The position numbers and the translations under genes are program-made. From contig NZ_JABXKF010000145.1 of NCBI RefSeq assembly GCF_017115165.1, positions 1-64,000 on the forward strand: a DNA stretch of 64,000 bases. The letters are read 5' to 3'. The notes beneath the pieces were generated by a model that was not told the DNA's origin, did no database searches, and worked only from the letters and a program-made list of their open reading frames with translations. Each line of letters opens with the position of its first letter. The stretch's first letter is position 1. Positions 52,210 to 60,335 of this stretch are shown one piece after another. The stretch comes from Nostoc sp. LPT. Lineage in GTDB: Bacteria; Cyanobacteriota; Cyanobacteriia; Cyanobacteriales; Nostocaceae.

Positions 52210-54939
52210 TCACAACCAATTACCAATCAATACATAGGCAGACCAAAAGCTTGGCGATCTGTAGTTGGGATGTTTCAGTAGTTGTAGCTGGGCGCGGTGG
52301 ACTGCTTCGGCTTTGGTGATTTTGCCACTCTTGAGTTCTCGATAGAAGGCACTAACAAACATCGCTGTTGATTGATCATCAATCTGCCACAGGGAAGCTA
52401 TAGTACTACCCGCCCCAGCTCGGACAGATGCTCCTGCTAGACCGAGTGCTGCACGGTTGTCTCCTGTTGCTGTCTGGCAAGCACTCAAAACTAATAATTC
52501 TACTACGGTTTTACCCTGACTGCGGAAGAGAGTATCAAAATCTTTGACATTGATCTGACCATCGAAATCTAAAATAAAAGTGTCTTCAAGGCGGGAACTA
52601 AACTGACCGTGGGTTGCCAAATGCACTATGTTGAATGAAACAGCATCAATTTCACTTTCCAAATTCTTTTTTTTAAAATCTCCATCCAGTAAGCTGGTTG
52701 TCGAAACTCCTGCTTTAGCAATACCGTCAAATTCAGATTTGATCGCCAGCAATGGTGCAAACTTGGGAAATCCTGGTGGCGGCTGAGTCAGTCCTGCGGT
52801 TAGCGCTCTAAGCTGCTGTTTGATCAGCGGTTTTGGGTCGAGGAGTTGTAGACCGACGCTCAGGGCGATCGCATATTTCTCTACCAAGTATTGTTTACCA
52901 TCGTAGAGAGCTGCCATTGGTAAATTGCGTAATGGGACATCTAGGACGAACACTAACGTATCGACGCCACTTTTTTGCAGTTGTGACTCAATGGGTTTAA
53001 GCAGCCAGCTGTAAACTTCTTGCGATTGGGTTTGGACGATCTTAGTAGCAGTTGGATCGACAAGATTTCTTCGCAGTTCTATTAAGAGTTTCTCTACTTC
53101 TTTTTGGGAAATCTTGGTACTGTAGCTTTGCAGAGGTTGTTTAGGAATTTTGACAATTACCTGGAGTTCGTCACGAAGAATAATTGGATAAAGGATGGCA
53201 GCCTTGGTATTATCTTTGTCTACTACTTGATCGAGGGCTACTTTCTGACCTTGCAGACAAGCTTCCTGAAAGAAGTCGTCTAATTCTGCTAGTTGGAGTG
53301 CTTCAATCCGCTGGCGTGCTTTCTCCAATATTTTTTCATTTGGTTTTCCTTTTTGAGATTGCAGCAGTAACTCTACTGACTCGCGGTAGACGGGTTCTAC
53401 ACTGTCGCGGAAGTCAAATTGTACATCCTGGTTGACTACATCTTTATTGACTACTAAATCTCTGCGGAGAGACTCAAGAGTATCTACAGCAGCATCATAA
53501 GCGGCGATCGCACCATTAATATTTTTTTGTGCCCAAAGCAATCTACCTAACTGCCACTCCAAGCTATAGGTAATTTCTGGTGCATTGCTACTCTGTGCCA
53601 AAGCTAATCCTTGTCTGGTCAGGTTTTGCGCTTCTGACCACTGTCTGGTTTGTTCGTACAAGCCGCCTAAACTCTTTAGAGCATAAGCCTCTGCCCGCTT
53701 GTCTCCTAAACTGCGTGATTGCTGGATGGCACTAGCGAGTAATTTTGCTGAGTCTTTTGTACTTAATCCTGAGTAAAGATTCTGACTAGACGCTTGCAAT
53801 ATCCCACTCTTGACTTTTGCTAAACTTTGTGAAAAATTAACATGGGCGTAAATACTCGCACGGCTGAGTGGGAGTTGGTCGAGTTGAGACTCAATTAATG
53901 GCAAAAAAGTTTGAACCTTTGCCCATTCTTTATCTTTAATCAGTAGTCCCAGGTGATTGAGTTGTGCTTGAACTTTTGTTAGAGGTGAGGGAGATACTGC
54001 GACTGTTTGTTGATAATAGGTGATCGCCTGTTCCTTTTGGTTTTGTTTACGGGCATTATTTCCCAAGCTGAACAGACTAGCCCCAATATCAGTGCTTGAT
54101 TGTAGATTTTGAGCAATTATCAGACTTTCTTCTAATGCTCGGCGTGACTTTTTCAAATCGCCCAATACCAAAAGGGCATCACCGAGCGATCGCAAACTCA
54201 CTGTCTTTTCTATAGAATCGGGTTGAGATTTTAACGTCTGACTTATTCGATCGAGTGTTTTGATCGCCCGCGGGTAAAATCCTTGGCTGCGCCACGCTTG
54301 TGCTTGATTGATTAGCGATCGCACCATGCCACTTTTATCATCTGCTTGTTTGTAAATTTCTTCTGTCTGCTGCCAAGTTGCCAAAGCCGCCTCAGACTGT
54401 CCCATTGCCAATTGCAGACGACCTTGAATATCTAATGATTGGGCAAATATTTGCAGATTTTGGTTTTTATCCGCTCTTTGGAGTAAATTTAAGCTTTCTC
54501 TAATTGCCTGCTGCGCCTGACTCCATGCACCGAGTTGCTGGTAAGCTAGGGAAAGATTACTCAGTGCCACTGCTAATGCAAGGCTCTCCCCTTGTTGCTT
54601 ATATATTTGGACAGCCTGTTGTAACACTTCTATAGCTTTGCCAAAGTTGCCATTACTGTATAAAGCTTTGCCCTGCTGTAGGAGTGAGGCGGCATCAGTG
54701 GGCACAGCCAGCGATATCAGACTGTTTATTGGCAATTGGGATGAAGAATTGATTGAGCTAGGAACTTTTGCTAGTACTGGTGAACCGACAATGCATAGCA
54801 AAGCGACCAAGAAGTACAAAGGCAAACGTAAAAAGCGAGCTAGGGGGGTGAGCCAGCGCGTCCTTGCCGTTTCCCGACCCCTGCTTTTAAACTTTAGAGA
54901 ATTCGCGCCAAAAATCCTAGTTGTTTTAGCCATAAGCAT
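52210..54939 (-). CDS. CHAT domain protein with tetratricopeptide repeats
   Basis: About 909 residues. A hydrophobic N-terminal signal/anchor (about 40-60) is followed by about ten TPR units (LLQQGKALYSNGNFGKAIEV, ALSNLSLAYQQLGAWSQAQQ and others) and a C-terminal CHAT peptidase domain with the His in FNIVHLATHGQFSS and the Cys in LLVLSACQTATGDN, then AGAGSTIASLWQIDDQSTA. CHAT domains are caspase-like proteases; TPR-CHAT proteins act as effectors or adaptors in bacterial signalling and defence. An ATG at 54939 or 54933 is likelier than the TTG at 54978. It forms a conserved set with the sigma factor upstream and DUF1822 downstream. Confidence 0.9.
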   Translation of the reverse strand: MLMAKTTRIFGANSLKFKSRGRETARTRWLTPLARFLRLPLYFLVALLCIVGSPVLAKVPSSINSSSQLPINSLISLAVPTDAASLLQQGKALYSNGNFGKAIEVLQQAVQIYKQQGESLALAVALSNLSLAYQQLGAWSQAQQAIRESLNLLQRADKNQNLQIFAQSLDIQGRLQLAMGQSEAALATWQQTEEIYKQADDKSGMVRSLINQAQAWRSQGFYPRAIKTLDRISQTLKSQPDSIEKTVSLRSLGDALLVLGDLKKSRRALEESLIIAQNLQSSTDIGASLFSLGNNARKQNQKEQAITYYQQTVAVSPSPLTKVQAQLNHLGLLIKDKEWAKVQTFLPLIESQLDQLPLSRASIYAHVNFSQSLAKVKSGILQASSQNLYSGLSTKDSAKLLASAIQQSRSLGDKRAEAYALKSLGGLYEQTRQWSEAQNLTRQGLALAQSSNAPEITYSLEWQLGRLLWAQKNINGAIAAYDAAVDTLESLRRDLVVNKDVVNQDVQFDFRDSVEPVYRESVELLLQSQKGKPNEKILEKARQRIEALQLAELDDFFQEACLQGQKVALDQVVDKDNTKAAILYPIILRDELQVIVKIPKQPLQSYSTKISQKEVEKLLIELRRNLVDPTATKIVQTQSQEVYSWLLKPIESQLQKSGVDTLVFVLDVPLRNLPMAALYDGKQYLVEKYAIALSVGLQLLDPKPLIKQQLRALTAGLTQPPPGFPKFAPLLAIKSEFDGIAKAGVSTTSLLDGDFKKKNLESEIDAVSFNIVHLATHGQFSSRLEDTFILDFDGQINVKDFDTLFRSQGKTVVELLVLSACQTATGDNRAALGLAGASVRAGAGSTIASLWQIDDQSTAMFVSAFYRELKSGKITKAEAVHRAQLQLLKHPNYRSPSFWSAYVLIGNWL

Positions 54940-55385
54940 GACGAGAGGTAGGTGATAACCAGAAACACATAGGATCAACTATTAGGTTAACAGGGTAATG
55001 TTACCATTCCCATCCCTCACCAATCTTTGAGCTTCCACAATCTTCTTATTTGTTGCGATCGCTGTGAAACTTGATTAGCAAAGTATGGTTAAAAGGCGAT
55101 CGCAAACCTTAAACAAAAACCCACCGAAATAGTGCTGCTTGACCTCTCTCCTGGCTAAAGCCGAATGGATTCTAAACTGTTGCTACACGCGAGCATCTAT
55201 TGCTGTCCCGTTCTGCTTTTTAGTTTTGGTTTCCCAGATACGAAACCTGGTAGCAAGGGTCAAAACTTGCCTACAGACCTTGACTAGGCACAAGCCTAAT
55301 TGTGTCTCTACTTTCCGCATTATGTTTGCGGTACTACTTCTGACTCAGCACTGGCTCAACCCTAGCTATTCGCTATCAGCACCGA

Positions 55386-56036
55386 TCACAATAATCCCTC
55401 CAATTCTGCAAACTTACGCAAACGCGGTAAACATTGGCGTTGATAAAAACTGCTTAATGTCGGAATTGACAACCCAAATTCCTCAGATAAATCTTTCCAG
55501 CTAACTTCTGGGGGTAAGCGTTTGAGAATTAACACCTGACAATTCACATCTGGACGCCCTTTAATGTAAGTACCGCGCAGTTCCCCATCCGAATCTGTCT
55601 TCGCCCATATCTCCAAGTCTTCCAAAATCGGAGGTGCTTGGGGGCTAGCCGGTAGGTTATCTACAGGATCGATAGTTTCACTTGTTCCACCGGATGTAGA
55701 CTGACGAATTCTCAGAGGGACTGTTGTGGCTTGTTCTCGGTTCTGGTTAAGGTAAAAGTCTTGTAGTCTCCGTTTTAGGTAAGCATTCAGCCAGGTGATC
55801 ACACTGCCATAATTGGGATCGTAGGTTTGGCCTGTCCTACCTTCACAAACATTGCGACAGAAATACAACCAAGTTTGTTGTAGTGCGTCTTGATAGTAGG
55901 GAGTAGTTTCCCTCCAGAGTCTACTTGCTGTCAAGCGAATAATTTGCGTGAGCAGCTTCTGACGCTGAGGGCTTCCATGTTGGTGTCTACAGGCTTCTGT
56001 AACTAAGCGGCGTAGCTGTTCATCGAATTGAACCAT
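55386..56036 (-). CDS. ECF-like sigma-70 family factor
   Basis: A 216-residue cyanobacterial sigma-like factor. The region 2-like part is YYQDALQQTWLYFCRNV through SVITWLNAYLKRRLQDFYL, then a variable linker, and a region 4-like HTH at the end (PPEVSWKDLSEEFGLSIPTL, SSFYQRQCLPRLRKF). It is smaller than housekeeping sigma factors. Position directly upstream of the CHAT-TPR gene suggests it controls that set. No anti-sigma gene is adjacent; CHAT proteolysis of a regulator is a possibility. Confidence 0.82.
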   Translation of the reverse strand: MVQFDEQLRRLVTEACRHQHGSPQRQKLLTQIIRLTASRLWRETTPYYQDALQQTWLYFCRNVCEGRTGQTYDPNYGSVITWLNAYLKRRLQDFYLNQNREQATTVPLRIRQSTSGGTSETIDPVDNLPASPQAPPILEDLEIWAKTDSDGELRGTYIKGRPDVNCQVLILKRLPPEVSWKDLSEEFGLSIPTLSSFYQRQCLPRLRKFAELEGLL

Positions 56037-56106
56037 GACAATCTTGGCGAAGAAAGCAAGAATATCTTAGTATTGCGTATAACAACACCTGAAGAATTAC
56101 CTTTCC

Positions 56107-56262
56107 TTAAGATACTGGATCTTTTTTAAAAGGAAGTGGGGAACGGGCATAAACTATTGGGAGATTTGACACTTTCCTGGCTTCAGCGACGGAGATTCTT
56201 AAGACACCGAGCGCCTTAATATCCTGATTGCTCAGGTTCTCAAACTCACCACGTTTGCTCAT
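56107..56262 (-). CDS. Small hypothetical protein
   Basis: A 51-residue frame starting MSKRGEFENLSNQDIKALGV and ending LPFKKDPVS. It is polar at the N-terminus, with a plausible helix-turn pattern, and continues upstream in frame to 56316. I do not recognise it. Codon use looks like that of genuine genes and the ATG is preceded by an A/G-poor region, so the call is weak. Confidence 0.35.
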   Translation of the reverse strand: MSKRGEFENLSNQDIKALGVLRISVAEARKVSNLPIVYARSPLPFKKDPVS

Positions 56263-56316
56263 AGAGCTTGGTGATACACTCAATTTACCGCTTTTATGAA
56301 AAAAGCACTTGTTCAA

Positions 56317-56653
56317 AACCTTGCCCCTTGTGGGTGGCTGTATAAAATGTTTGAATTTTGAATGCGTGAATTTTGAATTGATTCATCTCTACCCTATAAG
56401 TACATTCAGGGTAAGGAGTTCACTACTAGATAAAAATCAGAATTTTTCCGGCAGATTAAGTAGGTCGGCGTAAATAATTATTGTTGGGATAAGGCAGTTC
56501 TTGCTGGGAGCTCAAAGCTTGGGGAGAAAGAGTTTGAGGCTTCTTTACTTTTCTTCACACAGTTTGGTTTTATTGTACCGACTTACTTACTATAAAACAG
56601 TTATTTCGCAAGTATTACTACACTAGTAAACGTCTGACTTCTGACACAATAGT
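56317..56653. other. Intergenic stretch upstream of dgkA
   Basis: About 340 AT-rich bases without a recognised gene or repeat. The dgkA promoter must lie here if that gene is still transcribed. Confidence 0.4.
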
Positions 56654-56668
56654 TTGAAAGTGAAATAT

Positions 56669-57085
56669 ATGTGTTCTCGTTACAAAACTATGAGCGATCG
56701 CAAAAAATATAAAAAAGACCGCATACTGGGTTATCATCCCATCCAAAAGCTCAAGATTATTCTCACAGGTCTTTATGTCGCTGTTATCTCTGACTTTAGC
56801 GTTGCCTACAAACTTGTTTTATCAGTTCCAGTTCTAGGCTTCTCATTTTTCTTTCGGCAATGAGTTGATGTCACTCTGATTTTACTAGCAACGGGGATGA
56901 TGCTGGTTGCCGAATTATTTAACAGTGCGATCGAAATCTTATGTGATTTTGTGGAAGAACGAGAGGATATCCGGATTGGGATGATTAAGGATATTGCCGC
57001 CGCCGCAGCTGGCATCAGTATCTTTGTGTGGGCTGTCACACTCATTCTTGAAGCAAGTCACCTTTGGCAATTGCTAAAAATTTGA
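56669..57085 (+). pseudogene. dgkA: Diacylglycerol kinase split by one in-frame TGA
   Basis: One continuous frame encodes a DgkA-type membrane kinase. The first part has YHPIQKLKIILTGLYVAVIS and DFSVAYKLVLSVPVLG, the second part VDVTLILLATGMMLVAELFN, SAIEILCDFVEEREDIRIG and KDIAAAAAGISIFVWAVTLI. The two parts are separated only by TGA at 56861-56863, where homologues have Trp (RQW-VDVTL). The catalytic Glu and metal-site motif ELFNSAIE lie after the stop. All three membrane helices and length otherwise fit. It may be a recent pseudogene, a sequencing error, or UGA read-through. Confidence 0.85.
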
Positions 57086-57169
57086 CTATCAATTATTCGA
57101 GATAGTGTGAGGAGTATTTTCAACAATATCCTAAGACTTATTATATCAAGTTCGGGTGATTACTTTTAA

Positions 57170-57400
57170 TAAAATCTATCAATGTAGGTTGGGGAGCCAC
57201 TGCGTTGTCCGGGAACACCTGCTTGTACTCCTACGGAGAAGCAAGCTAGCAAGAGCGTCTCCCCTTCTCCCAAAGGGAGAGGCTAGCGCCAAGGGAGAAG
57301 CAAGTGGCGTTTGAACTTAAGTGTTACCCAACGTGAACAAGGATAAAATGTTGGGTTTCGTTCCTTAACCCAACCTACATATATTATAAGTGTTTAACCG
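57170..57400. repeat. Dispersed palindromic repeats between dgkA and DUF2330 gene
   Basis: TACGGAGAAGCAAGCTAGC, GCGTCTCCCCTTCTCCCAAA and GGGAGAGGCTAGCGCC form nested inverted arms. A second phrase, CCCAACGTGAACAAGGATAA and then TGGGTTTCGTTCC...AACCCAACCTACA, resembles another common repeat. No gene is seen. Confidence 0.55.
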
Positions 57401-57481
57401 GACACGATATTAGCTAATAAAAAGTAAGAAAAGGAAATTATCAGATTTGATTTTTTGAATTAATCTTACTCCCCACCCTAC

Positions 57482-58858
57482 TTAATATAATCCCAGCCAG
57501 GAGAGGACATTTTCCCACCAAGAATACCGCAAATTACCTACACTCAACTTCATTTTGTTGCGAATATCTTGGATTTTCCAGTTGGTTAGTTTAGCTAGAG
57601 TTTGCGCCTCTTGTTCAAAACGTTTGGGTAAAGACTGCTTATATTGTCTACCAGCCTGACATTTGAGTTCCCCTTGGAATGGATGTTGCAAAACATAGCG
57701 TCCTTGAAAAGATTCACTGTTGGCTGTTTGTTGAAATATCAAGTCTTCAGGGAATTTGTCGCGGGTATAGCGAACATGCAATCGAGAGATGAAGACGTTA
57801 CTTCTAGGAGAGGGACGACGAAAACTGGGTGGTGCTGGCACATTACTTGTAGAATTATCATCTAACCAAAATACGCCTGCTTGCTTGAGTTCTTCTGGAG
57901 TCAGGGGTTCAGCAGAACAAGGATCGCAACTACCCATATCCCAAGCGTATTCTAAAAAACCAACTTTCCTGTCTTCTTTGGTGTAGACAGTTTGAAACAT
58001 AGATTTGTAGAATTCACCAAATTCATCTTTGACAAATAAGGGAATATTTGCGTCGGAGGGAATTTTTACCGTCCGATAGTTAGTGATTTCTGCCTGTCCT
58101 TGGGGCGAGAGGATGTAGACAATCAAATCTTGCTCTGTTGTAGCATTGATCATGCCCAAACGAATTGGCAGCATGAATTTAGGTGATTGATAGGAAATTT
58201 GTAACGGACGGAGGAACTGGTAGCCAGATTGCTCGAATTTATCCAAGTTGACTTTAGCAACAAAAAATTTCATTGAGGAGCGAATATAAGGCTGAAGTAA
58301 CTGTTTCGCACCTCTGGGGATTTTGTAGCCATTGCGTTTAAGCCAAGTTTCCAGTCCACCAGATTCTTTCGCACTGAGGATCACGATGTCGTATTCGCCA
58401 ACATTGAAACGTGCTTCAACCGTCACACCCAAACTAGCATCGCCCCTTGCACTCCCCGCCTCACTTCTGGCTGCTGCTGGCGCTGGTGCTGCTGATAACT
58501 CTCTATCATAAACTGGGGCACAAGGATCTGGGTCGAAATATTCTACCAATCGCGGCGCACTAAAAGCATCTAGCCGCTTGATAATCTTGGGTTCAGTGAC
58601 GCGAACTTGTTCTTTTTGCAGCACCGTTGGCACTGGTACTACCATTGCAAAATCTTTGACTTCACCTTGAAAGTCGTTTGCCATTGTTAGGATAGTGCGA
58701 TCGCCATCCCGCGCGATCGCCACCTGAGAAGCTTTGTTATACAGTTTTGTATCAGCTTTGGCTACATAAAATCCACAAAATGCCCAAGCTGCTGGTGCAA
58801 AGCACAAAACAGCTACAATTGCTAACAATAATGGTGTTAAAAGTCGAAAAAACTTCAT
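57482..58858 (-). CDS. DUF2330 domain protein
   Basis: A 458-residue exported protein. The signal peptide (LLTPLLLAIVAVLCFAPAAW, cleavage near AWA-FC) is followed by CGFYVAKADTKLYNKASQVA and DGDRTILTMANDFQGEVKDF, the DUF2330 start, then DPDPCAPVYDRE. A low-complexity Ala-rich insert (APAPAAARSEAGSARGDAS) lies near residue 130. Cys pairs (DPC, SCDPCS) could form disulfides or bind metal. It is followed 97 bases later by the RnfD-like gene's 3' end region on the same strand, and the two may be a functional pair. The function is unknown. Confidence 0.82.
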   Translation of the reverse strand: MKFFRLLTPLLLAIVAVLCFAPAAWAFCGFYVAKADTKLYNKASQVAIARDGDRTILTMANDFQGEVKDFAMVVPVPTVLQKEQVRVTEPKIIKRLDAFSAPRLVEYFDPDPCAPVYDRELSAAPAPAAARSEAGSARGDASLGVTVEARFNVGEYDIVILSAKESGGLETWLKRNGYKIPRGAKQLLQPYIRSSMKFFVAKVNLDKFEQSGYQFLRPLQISYQSPKFMLPIRLGMINATTEQDLIVYILSPQGQAEITNYRTVKIPSDANIPLFVKDEFGEFYKSMFQTVYTKEDRKVGFLEYAWDMGSCDPCSAEPLTPEELKQAGVFWLDDNSTSNVPAPPSFRRPSPRSNVFISRLHVRYTRDKFPEDLIFQQTANSESFQGRYVLQHPFQGELKCQAGRQYKQSLPKRFEQEAQTLAKLTNWKIQDIRNKMKLSVGNLRYSWWENVLSWLGLY

Positions 58859-58871
58859 TTTATACCTCTAC

Positions 58872-58990
58872 TTTTTTAGTGCTGAGTTAGGAGTTAGAAG
58901 TTCTACCCTGCTCCCTCATCTCCTTCTTTTTTAGTGCTGAGTGCTGAGTTAGGAGTTAGGAGTTAGGAGTTAGAAGTTCTACCCCTGCTC
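58872..58990. repeat. GGAGTTA/CCCTGCTC composite repeat, two direct copies
   Basis: TTTTTAGTGCTGAG, GTTAGGAGTTAGAAGTTC and TACCCTGCTCCCTCATCT occur twice in tandem, the second with extra TTAGGAG units. The second copy encodes the C-terminal residues (EEDEGAGVELLTPNS) of the RnfD-like protein. Confidence 0.75.
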
Positions 58991-59825
58991 CCTCATCTTC
59001 TTCTTGCCAAGCAAACCTTGGGGCTAACCAGAGAATATCTAGCAAGATGCTCAACGGAGCAAGGGCAAACAGCGCCCAGAAAACTGCTGTGGAAACAAAG
59101 AAATAATTTCGCAGGATAAAAGTTAATCCGGCGATGCAAACTGCCCAAACTACGCGCCCAATTCGGGAATTGGGGATTGATCGCGGATCTGTAATCATAA
59201 ATAGGGCGAACAGCAGCAAAGACCCACTCATCAATCGATGCCAGTAAACATCCCAAGTCCAACCCAACCAGAAATTGCGAATCGCCTCTAGCAAAGAGTA
59301 GGAACCCAAAAAAGCTGCTGTGGTGTCCCAGCGACCAATGCGCTGCAAAATCATGCCGCCAGTACCGAGAAATAATAGCCCATACCACCACTCTTCACCC
59401 CATTGTCCCGGCGAAACCCAAGCATCGGGGGTGAGAATCAAGGCAGATATGATGCCAAAGTTAGCAGGATTGAAAAAATGCTTATCGCCGACTTGGAAGA
59501 TAAATTTGCTGGCGATCGCAATTGCTGCGGCTATTGCCATTGTCGTCCAGTGGTCAGCCCGCAATAGTAAACTCAGTCCCAGTGAGGTAATTAAAGCACT
59601 GCGCAAATTTGGTATTTGTTTTTTGTCATTTGTCATTTGTCCTTTGTTGTTTGCTAATGACCAATGACCAATGACTAATGACAATATCCATTGAGTTGCA
59701 AGACTTGTGGCAATCGCTACCCCAATCAACTCTGGTCGCAGCGTCCAATCTCGTGTACCGATTCCCAAGACTAGGAACAAGCCCAAAAATAAAATCTGAT
59801 AATCTCGTATATCTTTTAGTAACAT
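58956..59825 (-). CDS. RnfD/NqrB-like membrane protein with repeat-derived inserts
   Basis: About 289 residues with nine or so hydrophobic segments resembling the membrane subunit family RnfD/NqrB: LRSALITSLGLSLLLRADHW, FNPANFGIISALILTPDAWV, FMITDPRSIPNSRIGRVVWA. The covalent FMN Thr motif of true RnfD is not evident. Two stretches derive from short tandem repeats: residues of about 52-71 (VIGHWSLANNKGQMTNDKKQ, from a CATTGGT/AATGACA array at about 59.63-59.69 kb) and the C-terminus. The ATG at 59825 is the likely start. It neighbours DUF2330, so a shared membrane role is plausible. Confidence 0.75.
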   Translation of the reverse strand: MLLKDIRDYQILFLGLFLVLGIGTRDWTLRPELIGVAIATSLATQWILSLVIGHWSLANNKGQMTNDKKQIPNLRSALITSLGLSLLLRADHWTTMAIAAAIAIASKFIFQVGDKHFFNPANFGIISALILTPDAWVSPGQWGEEWWYGLLFLGTGGMILQRIGRWDTTAAFLGSYSLLEAIRNFWLGWTWDVYWHRLMSGSLLLFALFMITDPRSIPNSRIGRVVWAVCIAGLTFILRNYFFVSTAVFWALFALAPLSILLDILWLAPRFAWQEEDEGAGVELLTPNS

Positions 59826-60335
59826 CAACCCTTAATTCAGGGATTCCCCGTAGATTTCTCATCAATTTAGACGAGTACTAGGTAAAATAGCATTGCTGTT
59901 ACAGATTTTGTTACAAAATAAAGCATTGACAGACGAAAGCGATCGCTGTGATGTTTAAACCTTAGATGCCGAATTTTTATCCAATGCCCCAAGTCAAAAT
60001 AGCCAAAAAATAGAGTGCGATCGCACTCTAACATTTGAAGTTAATTGATGAACAAGCTCAATAGCAGAGAGATTTTTGGATAAGAAAAAATCTCGATCGT
60101 TTAGGGATTTCCAGATCAAAAAGTATCTAATTACTTCTTGCGCGGTGAAGAGAAGTCAGCAGGTTCAGGCTTGCTGAGATGGCTGTGCCAAGACCAAGGG
60201 CGCACAGAACTTGAAAGTGTCTCATCGGACTATAACCGAATTGGAGAATTTATTTATTGAAAATGCTTGTTCGGGTTTTACCCCTGTTATAGTCATCCCC
60301 TGCCGCCTTTTCTGTTTAATAATTTCAACAGGTTG
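59826..60335. other. Gene-poor stretch with a HIP1-centred palindrome
   Basis: A 510-base gap. It holds a perfect 20-base palindrome at 60011-60030 (TAGAGTGCGA and its inverse, centred on GCGATCGC). A short minus-strand frame ending at 60131 reads RPWSWHSHLSKPEPADFSS; it looks protein-like but has no clear start. Otherwise nothing is recognised. Confidence 0.45.

Noticed and set aside
55139-55504. 121-codon plus-strand frame upstream of the sigma factor
   Set aside because: It overlaps the sigma factor's 3' end on the other strand, begins in a region with no ribosome site and shows no domain.
60131-60225. Short minus-strand frame containing RPWSWHSHLSKPEPADF
   Set aside because: The sequence looks protein-like and could be the tail of a lost gene, but no start codon or upstream similarity was found, so it is not listed as a gene.
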